Assembly: GCF_030362795.1 (NCBI RefSeq)
Contig: NZ_JAUCBM010000001.1
Location: 1,302,001-1,366,000, forward strand
DNA from: Pseudochrobactrum kiredjianiae
GTDB taxonomy: Bacteria > Pseudomonadota > Alphaproteobacteria > Rhizobiales > Rhizobiaceae
Length of the DNA stretch: 64,000 bases
Direction of reading: 5' to 3'
Shown piece after piece: positions 25,614-34,298 of this stretch (positions within the stretch are counted from its first letter, which is position 1; each line of letters starts with the position of its first letter). Below the pieces are notes generated by a model. The model had not been told where the DNA came from. It saw only the letters and a list, made by a program, of their open reading frames with translations, and did not search any database. Position numbers and translations under genes: made by a program.

Positions 25614-26537
25614 ATGAATGACCGGTCTCAACAGGCGATGCCGGAAGCAACGCGCGGGTTTATTTTCGCGATGCTGGCCTATGTATTTTGGGGGCTTTTC
25701 CCGTTTTATATGAAGGCCGTCGCCCATATTCCGGTTGTAGAGGTGCTGGCGCACCGTGTGATCTGGTCATTGCCGGTCGCAGCCGTTATTCTGGTCTTTA
25801 TGGGGCGCACCAAAGATGTCGCCGCGGCTTTGCGTAATCCGCGCACACTGATTATGGCCTGCCTGACAGCCTCGTTGATCACACTGAACTGGGGCGTTTA
25901 TGTCTGGGCGATCTTCAATGATCACGCACTGGATGCCGCGCTCGGCTATTATATCAACCCGCTGGTCAATGTGCTTCTCGGTGCAGTTTTCCTCAAAGAA
26001 CGCCTGAACAGAGCGCAGCTGATTGCCGTATTCCTTGCCGCTGCCGCTGTTGTGTTGTTGACGGTAGAGCAGGGCGGCTTGCCTTGGGTGTCGATCATTC
26101 TGCCACTGTCCTTCGGCTTCTATGGCTTCTTCCGCAAATCTTTGCCGATCGGCCCGTCGCAGGGCTTTATGCTGGAAGTGATCATTCTGTTCATTCCGGC
26201 TAGCGCTTATGCAATCTGGCTCTATTCTCAGGGGCAGGATCACTTTGTAGCCGGTACGTCTTCCGACGTTGTTCTGCTGATGCTGGCCGGTGTTGTCACC
26301 GCCGTACCGCTGATTATGTATGCGACCGGTGCGAAACTGCTGCGCTACACCACGCTGGGGCTGATGCAGTATATTACGCCGACAATGCTGTTCCTGATCG
26401 CTGTTTTCGCTTTCAAAGAACCGTTTAATACAACGCAGCTTTATGCTTTCGCGCTAATTTGGGCAGGTTTGATCCTCTATACGTGGTCGATACTCAAAGA
26501 GGCGCGTGCGGATAAAGCGATTGCCGCTAAATCTTAA
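25614..26537 (+). CDS. rarD: EamA family transporter RarD
   Basis: 307 residues with ten predicted membrane helices in two EamA halves. RarD-specific features include AYVFWGLFPFYMKAV, VEVLAHRVIWSLP, LNWGVYVWAIFNDHALDAAL and YYINPLVNVLLGAVFL. The substrate is unknown; the name comes from a chloramphenicol-related phenotype in other bacteria. It lies 118 bases downstream of cimA on the same strand and ends at a terminator. Confidence 0.9.
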   Translation: MNDRSQQAMPEATRGFIFAMLAYVFWGLFPFYMKAVAHIPVVEVLAHRVIWSLPVAAVILVFMGRTKDVAAALRNPRTLIMACLTASLITLNWGVYVWAIFNDHALDAALGYYINPLVNVLLGAVFLKERLNRAQLIAVFLAAAAVVLLTVEQGGLPWVSIILPLSFGFYGFFRKSLPIGPSQGFMLEVIILFIPASAYAIWLYSQGQDHFVAGTSSDVVLLMLAGVVTAVPLIMYATGAKLLRYTTLGLMQYITPTMLFLIAVFAFKEPFNTTQLYAFALIWAGLILYTWSILKEARADKAIAAKS

Positions 26538-26550
26538 TCAGACACATAAA

Positions 26551-26576
26551 AAAGCCCCTCACTGAGGGGCTTTTTG
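26551..26576. terminator. Bidirectional terminator
   Basis: Stem AAAGCCCCTC/GAGGGGCTTT with a 3-base loop then TTTTG, between convergent rarD and the LOG gene. Confidence 0.88.
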
Positions 26577-26590
26577 CTTGTGTACTCTAC

Positions 26591-27196
26591 TTACATGCGG
26601 GCAATGATCTCTTCATCACCGGATGCATCGCCTTTGGCAGCTGCATCAAAGATGTAAGGAATAATTTCTTCAACAGTATCAAGCATTTTCGGCTGTACGC
26701 GATGGCCGGTATGGATAAAGCCTTCGCTACGCATATGATCGAGCATCGCGATCATCGGCTCCCAGAAATGATTGATATTGGCAAATACCATCGGTTTTTT
26801 ATGATGGCCGAGCTGGGCCCAAGTCATCATTTCCACGATTTCTTCAACAGAGCCAATGCCGCCCGGCAGTGTGACAAATGCATCCGAGCGTTCAAACATC
26901 AGCTGTTTACGCTGGTGCATGTTTTCCGTGATGATCTGCTCATCAAGCATTTCATTCTGCTTGCCGTCAGCTTCTTTATTGAGAAGGAAAGTCGGGATAA
27001 TACCGGTGACTTTGCCGCCGGCTTTAAAAGCGCCTTCAGCAACAGCACCCATAATTCCTTTTGTACCGCCGCCATAGATCAGGCGAAGGTCGTTTTCTGC
27101 AATGGAGCGGCCAAGAGCCAGTCCTGCTTCCCGGTAAACGGGATTATTGCCGGTTGAAGAACCGCAATAGACACATATTGATCGAATCTTGCTCAT
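26591..27196 (-). CDS. LOG family protein (TIGR00730)
   Basis: 201 residues. LOG enzymes remove ribose 5-phosphate from cytokinin or purine nucleoside monophosphates. The Rossmann start VYCGSSTGNNPVYREA and YGGGTKGIMGAVAEGA are present; the catalytic motif is PGGIGSVEE (111-119), with Ser where most members have Thr, and the preceding MHQRKQLMFERSDAF carries the catalytic Arg. Type Ia size. The product in this genus is unknown. Confidence 0.9.
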   Translation of the reverse strand: MSKIRSICVYCGSSTGNNPVYREAGLALGRSIAENDLRLIYGGGTKGIMGAVAEGAFKAGGKVTGIIPTFLLNKEADGKQNEMLDEQIITENMHQRKQLMFERSDAFVTLPGGIGSVEEIVEMMTWAQLGHHKKPMVFANINHFWEPMIAMLDHMRSEGFIHTGHRVQPKMLDTVEEIIPYIFDAAAKGDASGDEEIIARM

Positions 27197-27370
27197 TGTT
27201 TCTTTTTCGCGCGCGCGCTGTTTGCCGTCAAGTTTTCTGCACCATATCGCGTAATATGTGACAAGAATTTTAGCGCCGATATGTGATATTCTTGCTGAGA
27301 CAGTAAAAACACGCTAGTTGTTGGTTCTGTGCTGATAATTCGTTTGGATTTATAAGCAGACACAACATGT

Positions 27371-27376
27371 TATAAT
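27371..27376 (+). promoter_or_regulatory. Possible -10 box of the LysM gene
   Basis: A perfect TATAAT 38 bases before the start codon; the matching -35 region is weak. Confidence 0.35.
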
Positions 27377-27413
27377 ATTTTTTTAAGCTCGGTGTTAAAA
27401 GGGGCGACCCCGT

Positions 27414-28682
27414 ATGCAGAATAGTCGTTATGCGCTTGCCGGTTTTGCTGCCGTTGTTATCATCGGCGGTCTGGTCGCTTATTGTAGTATGGCACCGCAA
27501 AAAACGGAACAGCCGCAACAAGCGCCTGTGGCTCAGCCAGCGCCCGCTGATAAACCGGAAACCAAAACAGAGGCAGCACCAGAGGGTAAGACTGAAGCTG
27601 CGCCTAAAGTTAAAACTGAAACACCTGCTGAAACGAAACCAGCCGAGCCGGAAAAACAGGCTGCAACACAAGCTGTAACAGTACCAGTTTTTGATGTGTT
27701 ACGCCTTGAAAGCAACGGTTCTCTGGTAATTGCCGGTAAAGCTGCACCAAATTCTCAGGTCGATCTTCTTTCCAAAACCCGTGTCCTTGGTTCTACTAAG
27801 GCTGGTGAAAATGGCGATTTTGCGATTATTCTGGATCAGGCGTTGAAGAGCGGTGATTATCAGTTGGTATTGCGTGCGACCAGCGGAGAAAATTCTGTTG
27901 CCACGTCGCAGCAGACCGCAATCCTCTCCGTTCCGGCCACACCGGAAGGGCAGGTTCTGGCATTGGTTGAAGAACCGGGTCAGGCGAGCCGAATGATTAC
28001 CACGCCGCAGGCAATCCCGGTTGCACAGCAGCCGGAGGGCTCCGATGTGCCTGTTGCACAGCACGGCAACACTGCACCATATTCTGTTTTGCCGCCGGAA
28101 AGTGTGCAGGGCGGTTCAGCTGCAGGAAAAGAGAAAAGTGATATTAGCATTGCTGTAGAAGCCGTTGAGATTGAAGGCGCTTCCGTCTTTATCGCAGGGC
28201 ATGCACGTGGCGGTCAGACGGTCAATATTTCAGCCAATGAACTTCTGCTTGGCACCGCAGTCATTACGCCTGAAGGGCGTTTCCTGTTACAGACACAGCA
28301 GCCTCTTGCCGTCGGGGATTATATTATTCGCGCCGATCTGATGGATAAAGGCGGTAAAGTTCTGGCAACAGCGCGTGTTCCGTTCCGCCGCGAGGCTGGA
28401 GAGAATATTGCGGCCGTTGCACCAACTGTTACCACGCAGCCTGAAGTGCAAGAGACAGAAGCACAGCCTCTTGAAAAAGCGGAAGGCTCGGTGATTATCC
28501 GTAAAGGCGATAATCTCTGGACAATTTCCAAGCGCACTTATGGCAGCGGTATGCGCTATACAACTATCTATCTGGCAAATTCGGATCAGATTAAAAATCC
28601 GGATCTGATCTGGCCGGGGCAGGTCTTTGTTATGCCGAAAGAGCCTTTGAATAATCAGGATGTGCAGCAGAAGCAGCCATAA
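27414..28682 (+). CDS. LysM domain envelope protein
   Basis: 422 residues. One N-terminal membrane helix (about 7-25) would anchor it in the inner membrane. Residues 30-90 are a Pro/Ala/Lys/Glu-rich spacer. Two similar beta-rich units follow (about 92-170 and 240-325), with SLVIAGKAAPNSQVDLL and SVFIAGHARGGQTVNI as matching parts. A LysM domain occupies about 360-408 (VIIRKGDNLWTISKRTYG to VMPKEP), which would bind peptidoglycan. The start codon follows AAAAGGGG, itself in a small GGGG/CCCC hairpin. Confidence 0.85.
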   Translation: MQNSRYALAGFAAVVIIGGLVAYCSMAPQKTEQPQQAPVAQPAPADKPETKTEAAPEGKTEAAPKVKTETPAETKPAEPEKQAATQAVTVPVFDVLRLESNGSLVIAGKAAPNSQVDLLSKTRVLGSTKAGENGDFAIILDQALKSGDYQLVLRATSGENSVATSQQTAILSVPATPEGQVLALVEEPGQASRMITTPQAIPVAQQPEGSDVPVAQHGNTAPYSVLPPESVQGGSAAGKEKSDISIAVEAVEIEGASVFIAGHARGGQTVNISANELLLGTAVITPEGRFLLQTQQPLAVGDYIIRADLMDKGGKVLATARVPFRREAGENIAAVAPTVTTQPEVQETEAQPLEKAEGSVIIRKGDNLWTISKRTYGSGMRYTTIYLANSDQIKNPDLIWPGQVFVMPKEPLNNQDVQQKQP

Positions 28683-28700
28683 GGCGATCAGCTAAAACTT

Positions 28701-28730
28701 ATGCAGCGCATCAATCGAGATGCGCTGCAT
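28701..28730 (+). terminator. Strong hairpin after the LysM gene
   Basis: Perfect 12-bp stem ATGCAGCGCATC/GATGCGCTGCAT with loop AATCGA, 19 bases after the stop. There is no U-tract, so termination is not certain. Confidence 0.45.
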
Positions 28731-28876
28731 ATTCCATCCCAAGGCGTTTTCACAACATTGTGCAGGAGTTTTGTTCGTATCATGACAGCAGACATGATAG
28801 GACAAGCATAAATCCGCAGACAGCATTGCGGAAACAGTAATGCTTAAAGAATAAGGACGACGACAGCGGGTCGTCC

Positions 28877-30781
28877 ATGGCGTTAAAAGAAATTATGAAA
28901 AAACAAAAAACAGTCTCAGCAGAATCTGGTCAAACTCTGAAAACATTGGCGAAACTCTGGCCCTATATGTGGCCAAGTGAGCGGCATGATCTCAAAATGC
29001 GGGTCGTATGGGCGACTTTCTATTTGGTTATTGCTAAATTTGTGCTGATGCTGGTGCCTTATTTCTTTAAATGGGCAACAAATGCACTGGATGGTTCTTT
29101 CACGCCTGAAAGCTGGGTGCCGCAGATTTTTGTCGGCGCTTTGATGCTGGTCGTTGCTTATAATCTGGCGCGTTTGATTCAGGCTGGTTTCAACCAGTTG
29201 CGCGATGCGCTGTTTGCCAGTGTAGGGCAATATGCCGTGCGCCAGCTGGCCTATCGCACCTTTGTACATATGCACAAGCTGTCGCTGCGCTTTCATCTTG
29301 AGCGTCGCACCGGTGGTCTTTCCCGCGTTATTGAGCGTGGCGTCAAAGGCATTGAAACCATTGTGCGTTTTACAATTCTCAGCTCGGTTCCGACGCTTCT
29401 GGAATTCGCACTGACTGCCGCAATTTTCGGCTTCGCCTATGGCATCAGCTATTTGATCGTCGTGGCTACTACCGTCTGGCTCTATATGTGGTTCACAGTT
29501 AAGGCGAGTGACTGGCGCATCAACATCCGCCGTGAGATGAACGAATCTGATACGGATGCCAATACCAAAGCGATTGACTCATTGCTGAATTTTGAAACGG
29601 TCAAATATTTCGGTAATGAGGCGATGGAAGCCGAGCGTTATGACCGCTCAATGGCGCGTTATGAAAAAGCAGCAACTCAGACATGGACATCGCTTGGCTG
29701 GCTCAACTTTGGGCAGGCTTTGATCTTCGGCGTTGGTATGATGATCCTGATGGTGATGTCTGCCCGTGAAGTGCAGGCAGGCACGCATACGCTTGGCGAC
29801 TTTGTGTTCATTAATGCGCTGCTGATGCAGTTGTCGCTGCCGCTGAATATGATCGGCTTTATTTATCGTGAAATTCGTCAGGGACTGACCGATATCGAGC
29901 AGATGTTTGATCTGCTTGAGGTTGAAGAAGAGGTGCAGGATAAGCCGGATGCACAGCCACTGACTGTCTCGCAGGGCGCAATCCGCTTCAATAATGTCAG
30001 CTTTGCCTATGATCCTGCACGCCCGATCCTGCGCAATATCAGTTTCGAAGTGCCGTCAGGCAAAACGATTGCTATTGTCGGCCCGTCCGGCGCGGGTAAA
30101 TCAACAATCTCGCGTTTGCTCTATCGTTTTTATGATGTGCAGCAAGGCTCGGTTACGATTGACGGGCAGGATATCCGTGATGTGACACAGGTCAGTCTGC
30201 GTCATGCAATCGGTATGGTGCCTCAGGATACGGTGCTGTTCAATGATACCATCGCTTATAATATTCGTTATGGCCGCCCGAGCGCGACAGAGGAAGAGGT
30301 TGAGCAAGCTGCCAAACTGGCACAGATCGACCGCTTCATTCAGCTGCTGCCGGAAGGTTATCAGGCAATGGTGGGTGAGCGTGGGCTGAAGCTCTCCGGT
30401 GGTGAGAAACAGCGTGTCGCCATTGCCCGTACGATTTTGAAAGCACCGCCGATTCTAATCCTCGATGAGGCAACCTCGGCGCTGGATACGGCAACTGAGC
30501 AAGATATTCAGCAATCGCTCGATGTGGTCAGCCGCGACCGCACGACTCTGGTGATTGCACACCGCCTGTCCACAGTCATCAGCGCTGATGAAATCATCGT
30601 GCTGAAAGATGGTCAGATCGCGGAACGTGGCACCCATCGTGATTTGCTCTTGCAAAGCGGGCTTTATGCATCGATGTGGGATCGCCAGCGTGAGGCTGAC
30701 GAGGCCGAGGCACGGCTGCGTCAGGTGCGTGAAAATGACGAACTGGGCATTGTCATTCGCGGTGCGCCTGCGGGTGAATGA
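28877..30781 (+). CDS. ABC exporter, ATM1/HMT1 type (fused permease and ATPase)
   Basis: 634 residues. A six-helix transmembrane domain (about 40-340) is fused to an ATPase domain with Walker [10 protein letters not shown] (residue 402), signature LSGGEKQRVAIAR (506), Walker B ILILDEATSALD and H-loop AHRLS. The NFETVKYFGNEAMEAERYD block marks the Atm1 group, which exports glutathione-linked compounds and is tied to iron-sulphur assembly or metal tolerance. Start uncertain: 28877 or the ATG at 28895. A 7-bp hairpin containing the AGGAC ribosome-binding site abuts the first ATG. Confidence 0.9.
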   Translation: MALKEIMKKQKTVSAESGQTLKTLAKLWPYMWPSERHDLKMRVVWATFYLVIAKFVLMLVPYFFKWATNALDGSFTPESWVPQIFVGALMLVVAYNLARLIQAGFNQLRDALFASVGQYAVRQLAYRTFVHMHKLSLRFHLERRTGGLSRVIERGVKGIETIVRFTILSSVPTLLEFALTAAIFGFAYGISYLIVVATTVWLYMWFTVKASDWRINIRREMNESDTDANTKAIDSLLNFETVKYFGNEAMEAERYDRSMARYEKAATQTWTSLGWLNFGQALIFGVGMMILMVMSAREVQAGTHTLGDFVFINALLMQLSLPLNMIGFIYREIRQGLTDIEQMFDLLEVEEEVQDKPDAQPLTVSQGAIRFNNVSFAYDPARPILRNISFEVPSGKTIAIVGPSGAGKSTISRLLYRFYDVQQGSVTIDGQDIRDVTQVSLRHAIGMVPQDTVLFNDTIAYNIRYGRPSATEEEVEQAAKLAQIDRFIQLLPEGYQAMVGERGLKLSGGEKQRVAIARTILKAPPILILDEATSALDTATEQDIQQSLDVVSRDRTTLVIAHRLSTVISADEIIVLKDGQIAERGTHRDLLLQSGLYASMWDRQREADEAEARLRQVRENDELGIVIRGAPAGE

Positions 30782-30853
30782 CAGAACCCTGCTGATCCTC
30801 TATGATGGGATCAGATATTCGCGCTTGCTGTGAATGAGGGTTACAAACAGAAG

Positions 30854-30893
30854 AGCGGTTCCGGTGAAGTATTGTCACCAGAGCCGCTTTGAT
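30854..30893 (+). terminator. Hairpin after the ABC exporter gene
   Basis: Near-perfect 14-bp stem between AGCGGTTCCGGTGA and TCACCAGAGCCGCT around a 7-base loop, followed by TTGATT. A plausible terminator. Confidence 0.5.
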
Positions 30894-30915
30894 TCCATAG
30901 AGACTGAGGGTTTAA

Positions 30916-30933
30916 AAGACCTTATAAGGTCTT
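30916..30933. promoter_or_regulatory. 18-bp perfect palindrome upstream of psd
   Basis: AAGACCTTATAAGGTCTT, fully self-complementary, 131 bases upstream of the psd start. It could be an operator or a hairpin; no cognate regulator is evident. Confidence 0.35.
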
Positions 30934-31063
30934 CCGGTCTTCTTCTGTCCGCATTTTGTCAGCAGAAAGTATGAATATTATCAAATTTAGTGCGCTGATT
31001 GCGCTTAATCATTTTAAACGCTGTTATTTTGCGTTATTGAAGCGGAAAATCTGAGGAAAACCG

Positions 31064-31762
31064 ATGAGCCTGTCCGATACTATTCGCAATACTTTCGTTC
31101 CTATCCATCGTGAGGGTTATCCCTTCATTGCGGCATTTTTTGTTGTGTCGCTCTTGCTGGGCTGGCTGTGGGAACCTTTGTTCTGGGTAGGGATGGTGCT
31201 GACCATCTGGTGCATATATTTCTATCGTGATCCGCTACGAATTACGCCGCTGGATGATAATCTCGTCATCAGCTCTGCAGATGGTAAGATTTCTGCGGTC
31301 GGCATGTGTGTGCCACCTGCAGAACTCGACCTCGGCACCGAACCAATGCTGCGTATTTGTGTGTTCATGAATGTGTTTTCTGTTCACATCAACCGTGCGC
31401 CGGTGCGTGGTAAAATCACTTCCGTCATGCATCGTCCGGGCAAGTTCCTGAATGCCGAACTGGATAAAGCAAGCACTGAGAACGAGCGCAACAGCGTGCT
31501 GATCGACAGTGAACATGGTACAGTTGCAGTCGTGCAGATCGCCGGTCTCGTCGCGCGTCGTATCGTTTGCTGGTCTAAAGCCGGTGAAGATCTTTCAACA
31601 GGTGAGCGCTTCGGTCTGATCCGTTTTGGTTCACGTAATGATATCTATCTGCCAAAAGGTGCTGTTGCCCGTGTGGCTGTCGGCCAGACTTCTGTGGCAG
31701 GTGAAACCGTTCTGGCCGAATTCAATGATGCGCGCACTGCGCCAACCGTGCGGATCGCCTGA
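31064..31762 (+). CDS. psd: Phosphatidylserine decarboxylase
   Basis: 232 residues. Pyruvoyl enzyme that makes phosphatidylethanolamine from phosphatidylserine at the inner membrane. Self-cleavage is expected between Gly189 and Ser190 in RFGSRND, which gives the pyruvoyl group. [16 protein letters not shown] supplies the conserved His. Two N-terminal helices (20-55) match the short PSD type common in alphaproteobacteria. The psd stop and pssA start overlap by one base. Confidence 0.96.
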   Translation: MSLSDTIRNTFVPIHREGYPFIAAFFVVSLLLGWLWEPLFWVGMVLTIWCIYFYRDPLRITPLDDNLVISSADGKISAVGMCVPPAELDLGTEPMLRICVFMNVFSVHINRAPVRGKITSVMHRPGKFLNAELDKASTENERNSVLIDSEHGTVAVVQIAGLVARRIVCWSKAGEDLSTGERFGLIRFGSRNDIYLPKGAVARVAVGQTSVAGETVLAEFNDARTAPTVRIA

Positions 31763-32586
31763 TGCTTGAAGCACCTTTTCCGCCGCTTGATCCGAATGGC
31801 AATACAGAGGGGCGCGGTCCGCGCCTTTCTGAAATCCCGATGCGGATTGTTATTCCCAATCTGATTACCGTTCTTGCGATCTGCGCAGGGTTAAGCGGTA
31901 TTCGTCTTGCCATTGAGCACCGTTTTGAACAGGCCGTAGCCATGGTGCTACTGGCTGCTTTTCTCGATGGCATTGACGGACGGATTGCGCGGCTTCTGAA
32001 AGGTTCTTCCAAATTCGGCGCCCAGATGGATTCGCTGGCTGATATCGTCAATTTCGGTGTGGCGCCGGCATTGGTGCTCTATCTGTTTATGCTGGATCAG
32101 GCTGGTTCATTCGGCTGGATTGCAGCGCTGATCTATACAATTGCCTGTTGCCTGCGCTTGGCGCGTTTTAACGTCATGCTGGAAGACCCTAACCAGCCGG
32201 CATGGCAGGGTAATTACTTTGTCGGTGTTCCGGCACCGGCCGGTGCAATGCTGGTTCTGTTGCCGGTCTATGCCGGTTTCCTTGGCGTGATACCAAGCAA
32301 AGCTCTGGCCTATGGGACAGCAGGCTTTACAATTGTGATTGCGTTTTTGCTGGTCAGCCGCTTGCCGGTCTATAATGGCAAAACCGCAGGCAGCTTTATC
32401 CGCCGTGATTTTGTTGTACCACTGATCCTCGGCGTTGTGATCTATGCCGGTTTTCTGATGAGTTTCACATGGCAGACGCTGACACTGACCGCATTGGGAT
32501 ATCTGTTGTTCCTGCCATTCAGTGCCATGGCATGGAAGCGCCGCTTCGCGGCAGAAGAGCAAAAATCATCTGAAACGCAAGCGTAA
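31762..32586 (+). CDS. pssA: CDP-diacylglycerol--serine O-phosphatidyltransferase
   Basis: 274 residues, integral membrane enzyme. It makes phosphatidylserine, the substrate of the adjacent psd. The CDP-alcohol phosphotransferase motif DGxxAR-x8-G-x3-D-x3-D is complete: Asp69, Asp72, Ala-Arg 76-77, Gly86, Asp90 and Asp94. About eight helices follow. It is coupled to psd and ends at a strong terminator. Confidence 0.96.
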   Translation: MLEAPFPPLDPNGNTEGRGPRLSEIPMRIVIPNLITVLAICAGLSGIRLAIEHRFEQAVAMVLLAAFLDGIDGRIARLLKGSSKFGAQMDSLADIVNFGVAPALVLYLFMLDQAGSFGWIAALIYTIACCLRLARFNVMLEDPNQPAWQGNYFVGVPAPAGAMLVLLPVYAGFLGVIPSKALAYGTAGFTIVIAFLLVSRLPVYNGKTAGSFIRRDFVVPLILGVVIYAGFLMSFTWQTLTLTALGYLLFLPFSAMAWKRRFAAEEQKSSETQA

Positions 32587-32607
32587 TCGATTTCAGGTAA
32601 ATCAAAT

Positions 32608-32638
32608 AAAGAGCCCCTCAATGAGGGGCTCTTTTATT
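32608..32638. terminator. Bidirectional terminator
   Basis: A 13-bp stem, AAAGAGCCCCTCA/TGAGGGGCTCTTT, followed by TATT, between convergent pssA and the ATPase gene. Confidence 0.9.
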
Positions 32639-33182
32639 ATGCGTATATGTGACCGAGAATAAATTCAACTCGGGTTTGCACGTTGGCTTTGGGTAATTCA
32701 CGAAGTGTAAAACCGTAGGCCTGATAGGTTCGCACCATGGCATCAAAAGTTCGTTTAGCTTCATCGGCAGATTGTTTGCGCTCTTCATCACCCTGATAAA
32801 TCTCCGGCCAATGCGGGGCAATGAAGACTATCTTGTTATAGGCATATTGCTGCACTGCCTGATGTACGTGATCGGGCACAGAGACGCCAGAGAGCGTGAG
32901 ATAACCGGCAATATCGGTCATGCCTCGGTCAAAGAAGTAAGGCCTGTCAGAGGCAATCTCTGTTGCTAATAAATGCGAACGCATTTCCCATGACAGCATC
33001 ATCTCTGCAAAGAATGCCGGATCAAGCCAGGGCAGCGCTTTGCCGCCGATTTTAACCTGATCCTGAATGATATGTCGTCCGGCTTCCTGACTATGCTGAT
33101 AGCCATGAGCCTTCAGGCTGTTGAGCAGAGTGGTTTTACCGGAACCTGGGCCACCGGTAACTATATAAAAATGATCCATCAC
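32637..33182 (-). CDS. AAA family predicted ATPase (COG3911-like)
   Basis: 181 residues. P-loop near the N-terminus, TGGPGSGKTT (residues 9-18), then a lid and a DRG-type block (PYFFDRGMTDIAGY) as in AAA_28 and COG3911 proteins. Small soluble P-loop NTPase; the substrate is unknown. The start could be either of two consecutive ATG codons. Its end reaches the pssA terminator. Confidence 0.8.
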   Translation of the reverse strand: MMDHFYIVTGGPGSGKTTLLNSLKAHGYQHSQEAGRHIIQDQVKIGGKALPWLDPAFFAEMMLSWEMRSHLLATEIASDRPYFFDRGMTDIAGYLTLSGVSVPDHVHQAVQQYAYNKIVFIAPHWPEIYQGDEERKQSADEAKRTFDAMVRTYQAYGFTLRELPKANVQTRVEFILGHIYA

Positions 33183-33385
33183 AGATCCTTCTGTGTTCAG
33201 AAATTAAAAGGTTCAGATCGTCACGAGGGGAAAAAGCGGCAGAAAAATAAAAGCTATGCTTAGGTGCATGCGAAAAAGAACAGGCCGCGAGATAAAGTGA
33301 GTATTACAAAAGTGCTTTGAAAAATCTGGAAGAAAATAGACATCCGGCCGCTAAAATATATTCGGCCGGATGTGTTAAAACCTAC

Positions 33386-33487
33386 AGCATAATTCCTTAA
33401 ACTTGAAACAGTCTAAGGTAAAATTATGCGTAAATATAAAGTGTTAGAGCGACCTTTATGCGCCCGAGAGGACGCACGGCGCTCTAA
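33386..33487. repeat. Two-module palindromic element (A then B)
   Basis: Module A (33386-33430) has arms AGCATAATT/AATTATGC with the inner CTTAA; module B (33444-33487) runs TTAGAGCGACC to GGCGCTCTAA with an inner hairpin. It ends three bases before the stop codon of the minus-strand SDR gene. It fills a third of the 33183-33490 gap, in which I see nothing else. Confidence 0.8.
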
Positions 33488-33490
33488 TGC

Positions 33491-34231
33491 TTACGACGGC
33501 ATATGATAGTGCAGGAATTTATCCTGACGTACATCATAGAGTTGACCAGTAATAGTCAGAGCCGGATCAGCAAGCTGCACGATTTTAGCCGCCACATCTG
33601 CCGGATGCGGCAGGGTTTCCGGATCTTCACCAGGCATTGCCTTGGCACGCATAGCAGTGCGTGTTGCTCCCGGATTAACGGAATTCACACGCAGCGGCAT
33701 TTGCTTGGTTTCTTCAGCCCATGAGCGTCCCATAACTTCCAAGGCAGCTTTGGAAGCCGCATAAGGAGCCCAGAAAGCGCGTGCTGTATGGGCAACGCCG
33801 GAAGACATAAGAATGGCACGTCCCGCATCGGAGCGGCGCAGCAGCGGGTCAACCGAGCGGATCAGGCGCCAGATGCTGGTGACGTTGGTGTTGATCACAT
33901 TGTCGAAGACCTTGGCTTCAACATGGCCAACCGGAGAAATCGTGCCAAGCACTCCGGCATTGGCAACCAGAATATCCAATTTACCCCAGCGGTCATTGAT
34001 CGAGGAGCCGAGCAGATCGAGAGCAGGCATGTCTTTAAGGTCGAGCGGAACGAGTGTCGCTGTATTGCCCATCGCCTGAATTTCATCATCCAGTTCTTCA
34101 AGGCCGCCGACAGTACGGGCAACGGCAATCACATGCGCGCCGCGTTTTGCCAGTTCCAGTGCCAGAAAATACCCGATGCCGCGGGATGCACCTGTTACCA
34201 GTGCAGTACGTCCGCTCAGATCAAAACTCAT
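33491..34231 (-). CDS. SDR family oxidoreductase
   Basis: 246 residues. Short-chain dehydrogenase with cofactor motif TGASRGIGY, NAG in LVANAGVLG, catalytic Ser in MSSGVAHT, and Y-x3-K in APYAASKAAL. The C-terminal part and substrate are not specific. The ATG at MSFDLSG follows GGGTGG; three codons upstream is an alternative. It lies downstream of purF on the same strand, beyond a terminator, as in Brucella. Confidence 0.88.
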   Translation of the reverse strand: MSFDLSGRTALVTGASRGIGYFLALELAKRGAHVIAVARTVGGLEELDDEIQAMGNTATLVPLDLKDMPALDLLGSSINDRWGKLDILVANAGVLGTISPVGHVEAKVFDNVINTNVTSIWRLIRSVDPLLRRSDAGRAILMSSGVAHTARAFWAPYAASKAALEVMGRSWAEETKQMPLRVNSVNPGATRTAMRAKAMPGEDPETLPHPADVAAKIVQLADPALTITGQLYDVRQDKFLHYHMPS

Positions 34232-34255
34232 TACATCCACCCGTTTTAGTCTGTA

Positions 34256-34290
34256 TAATTTAAAGGCGACTACGTTGCCATAGTCGCCTT
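34256..34290 (-). terminator. Terminator after purF
   Basis: Stem AAGGCGACTA/TAGTCGCCTT with an 8-base loop; on the minus strand it is followed by TTTAAATT. Confidence 0.8.
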
Positions 34291-34298
34291 ATCTGATC

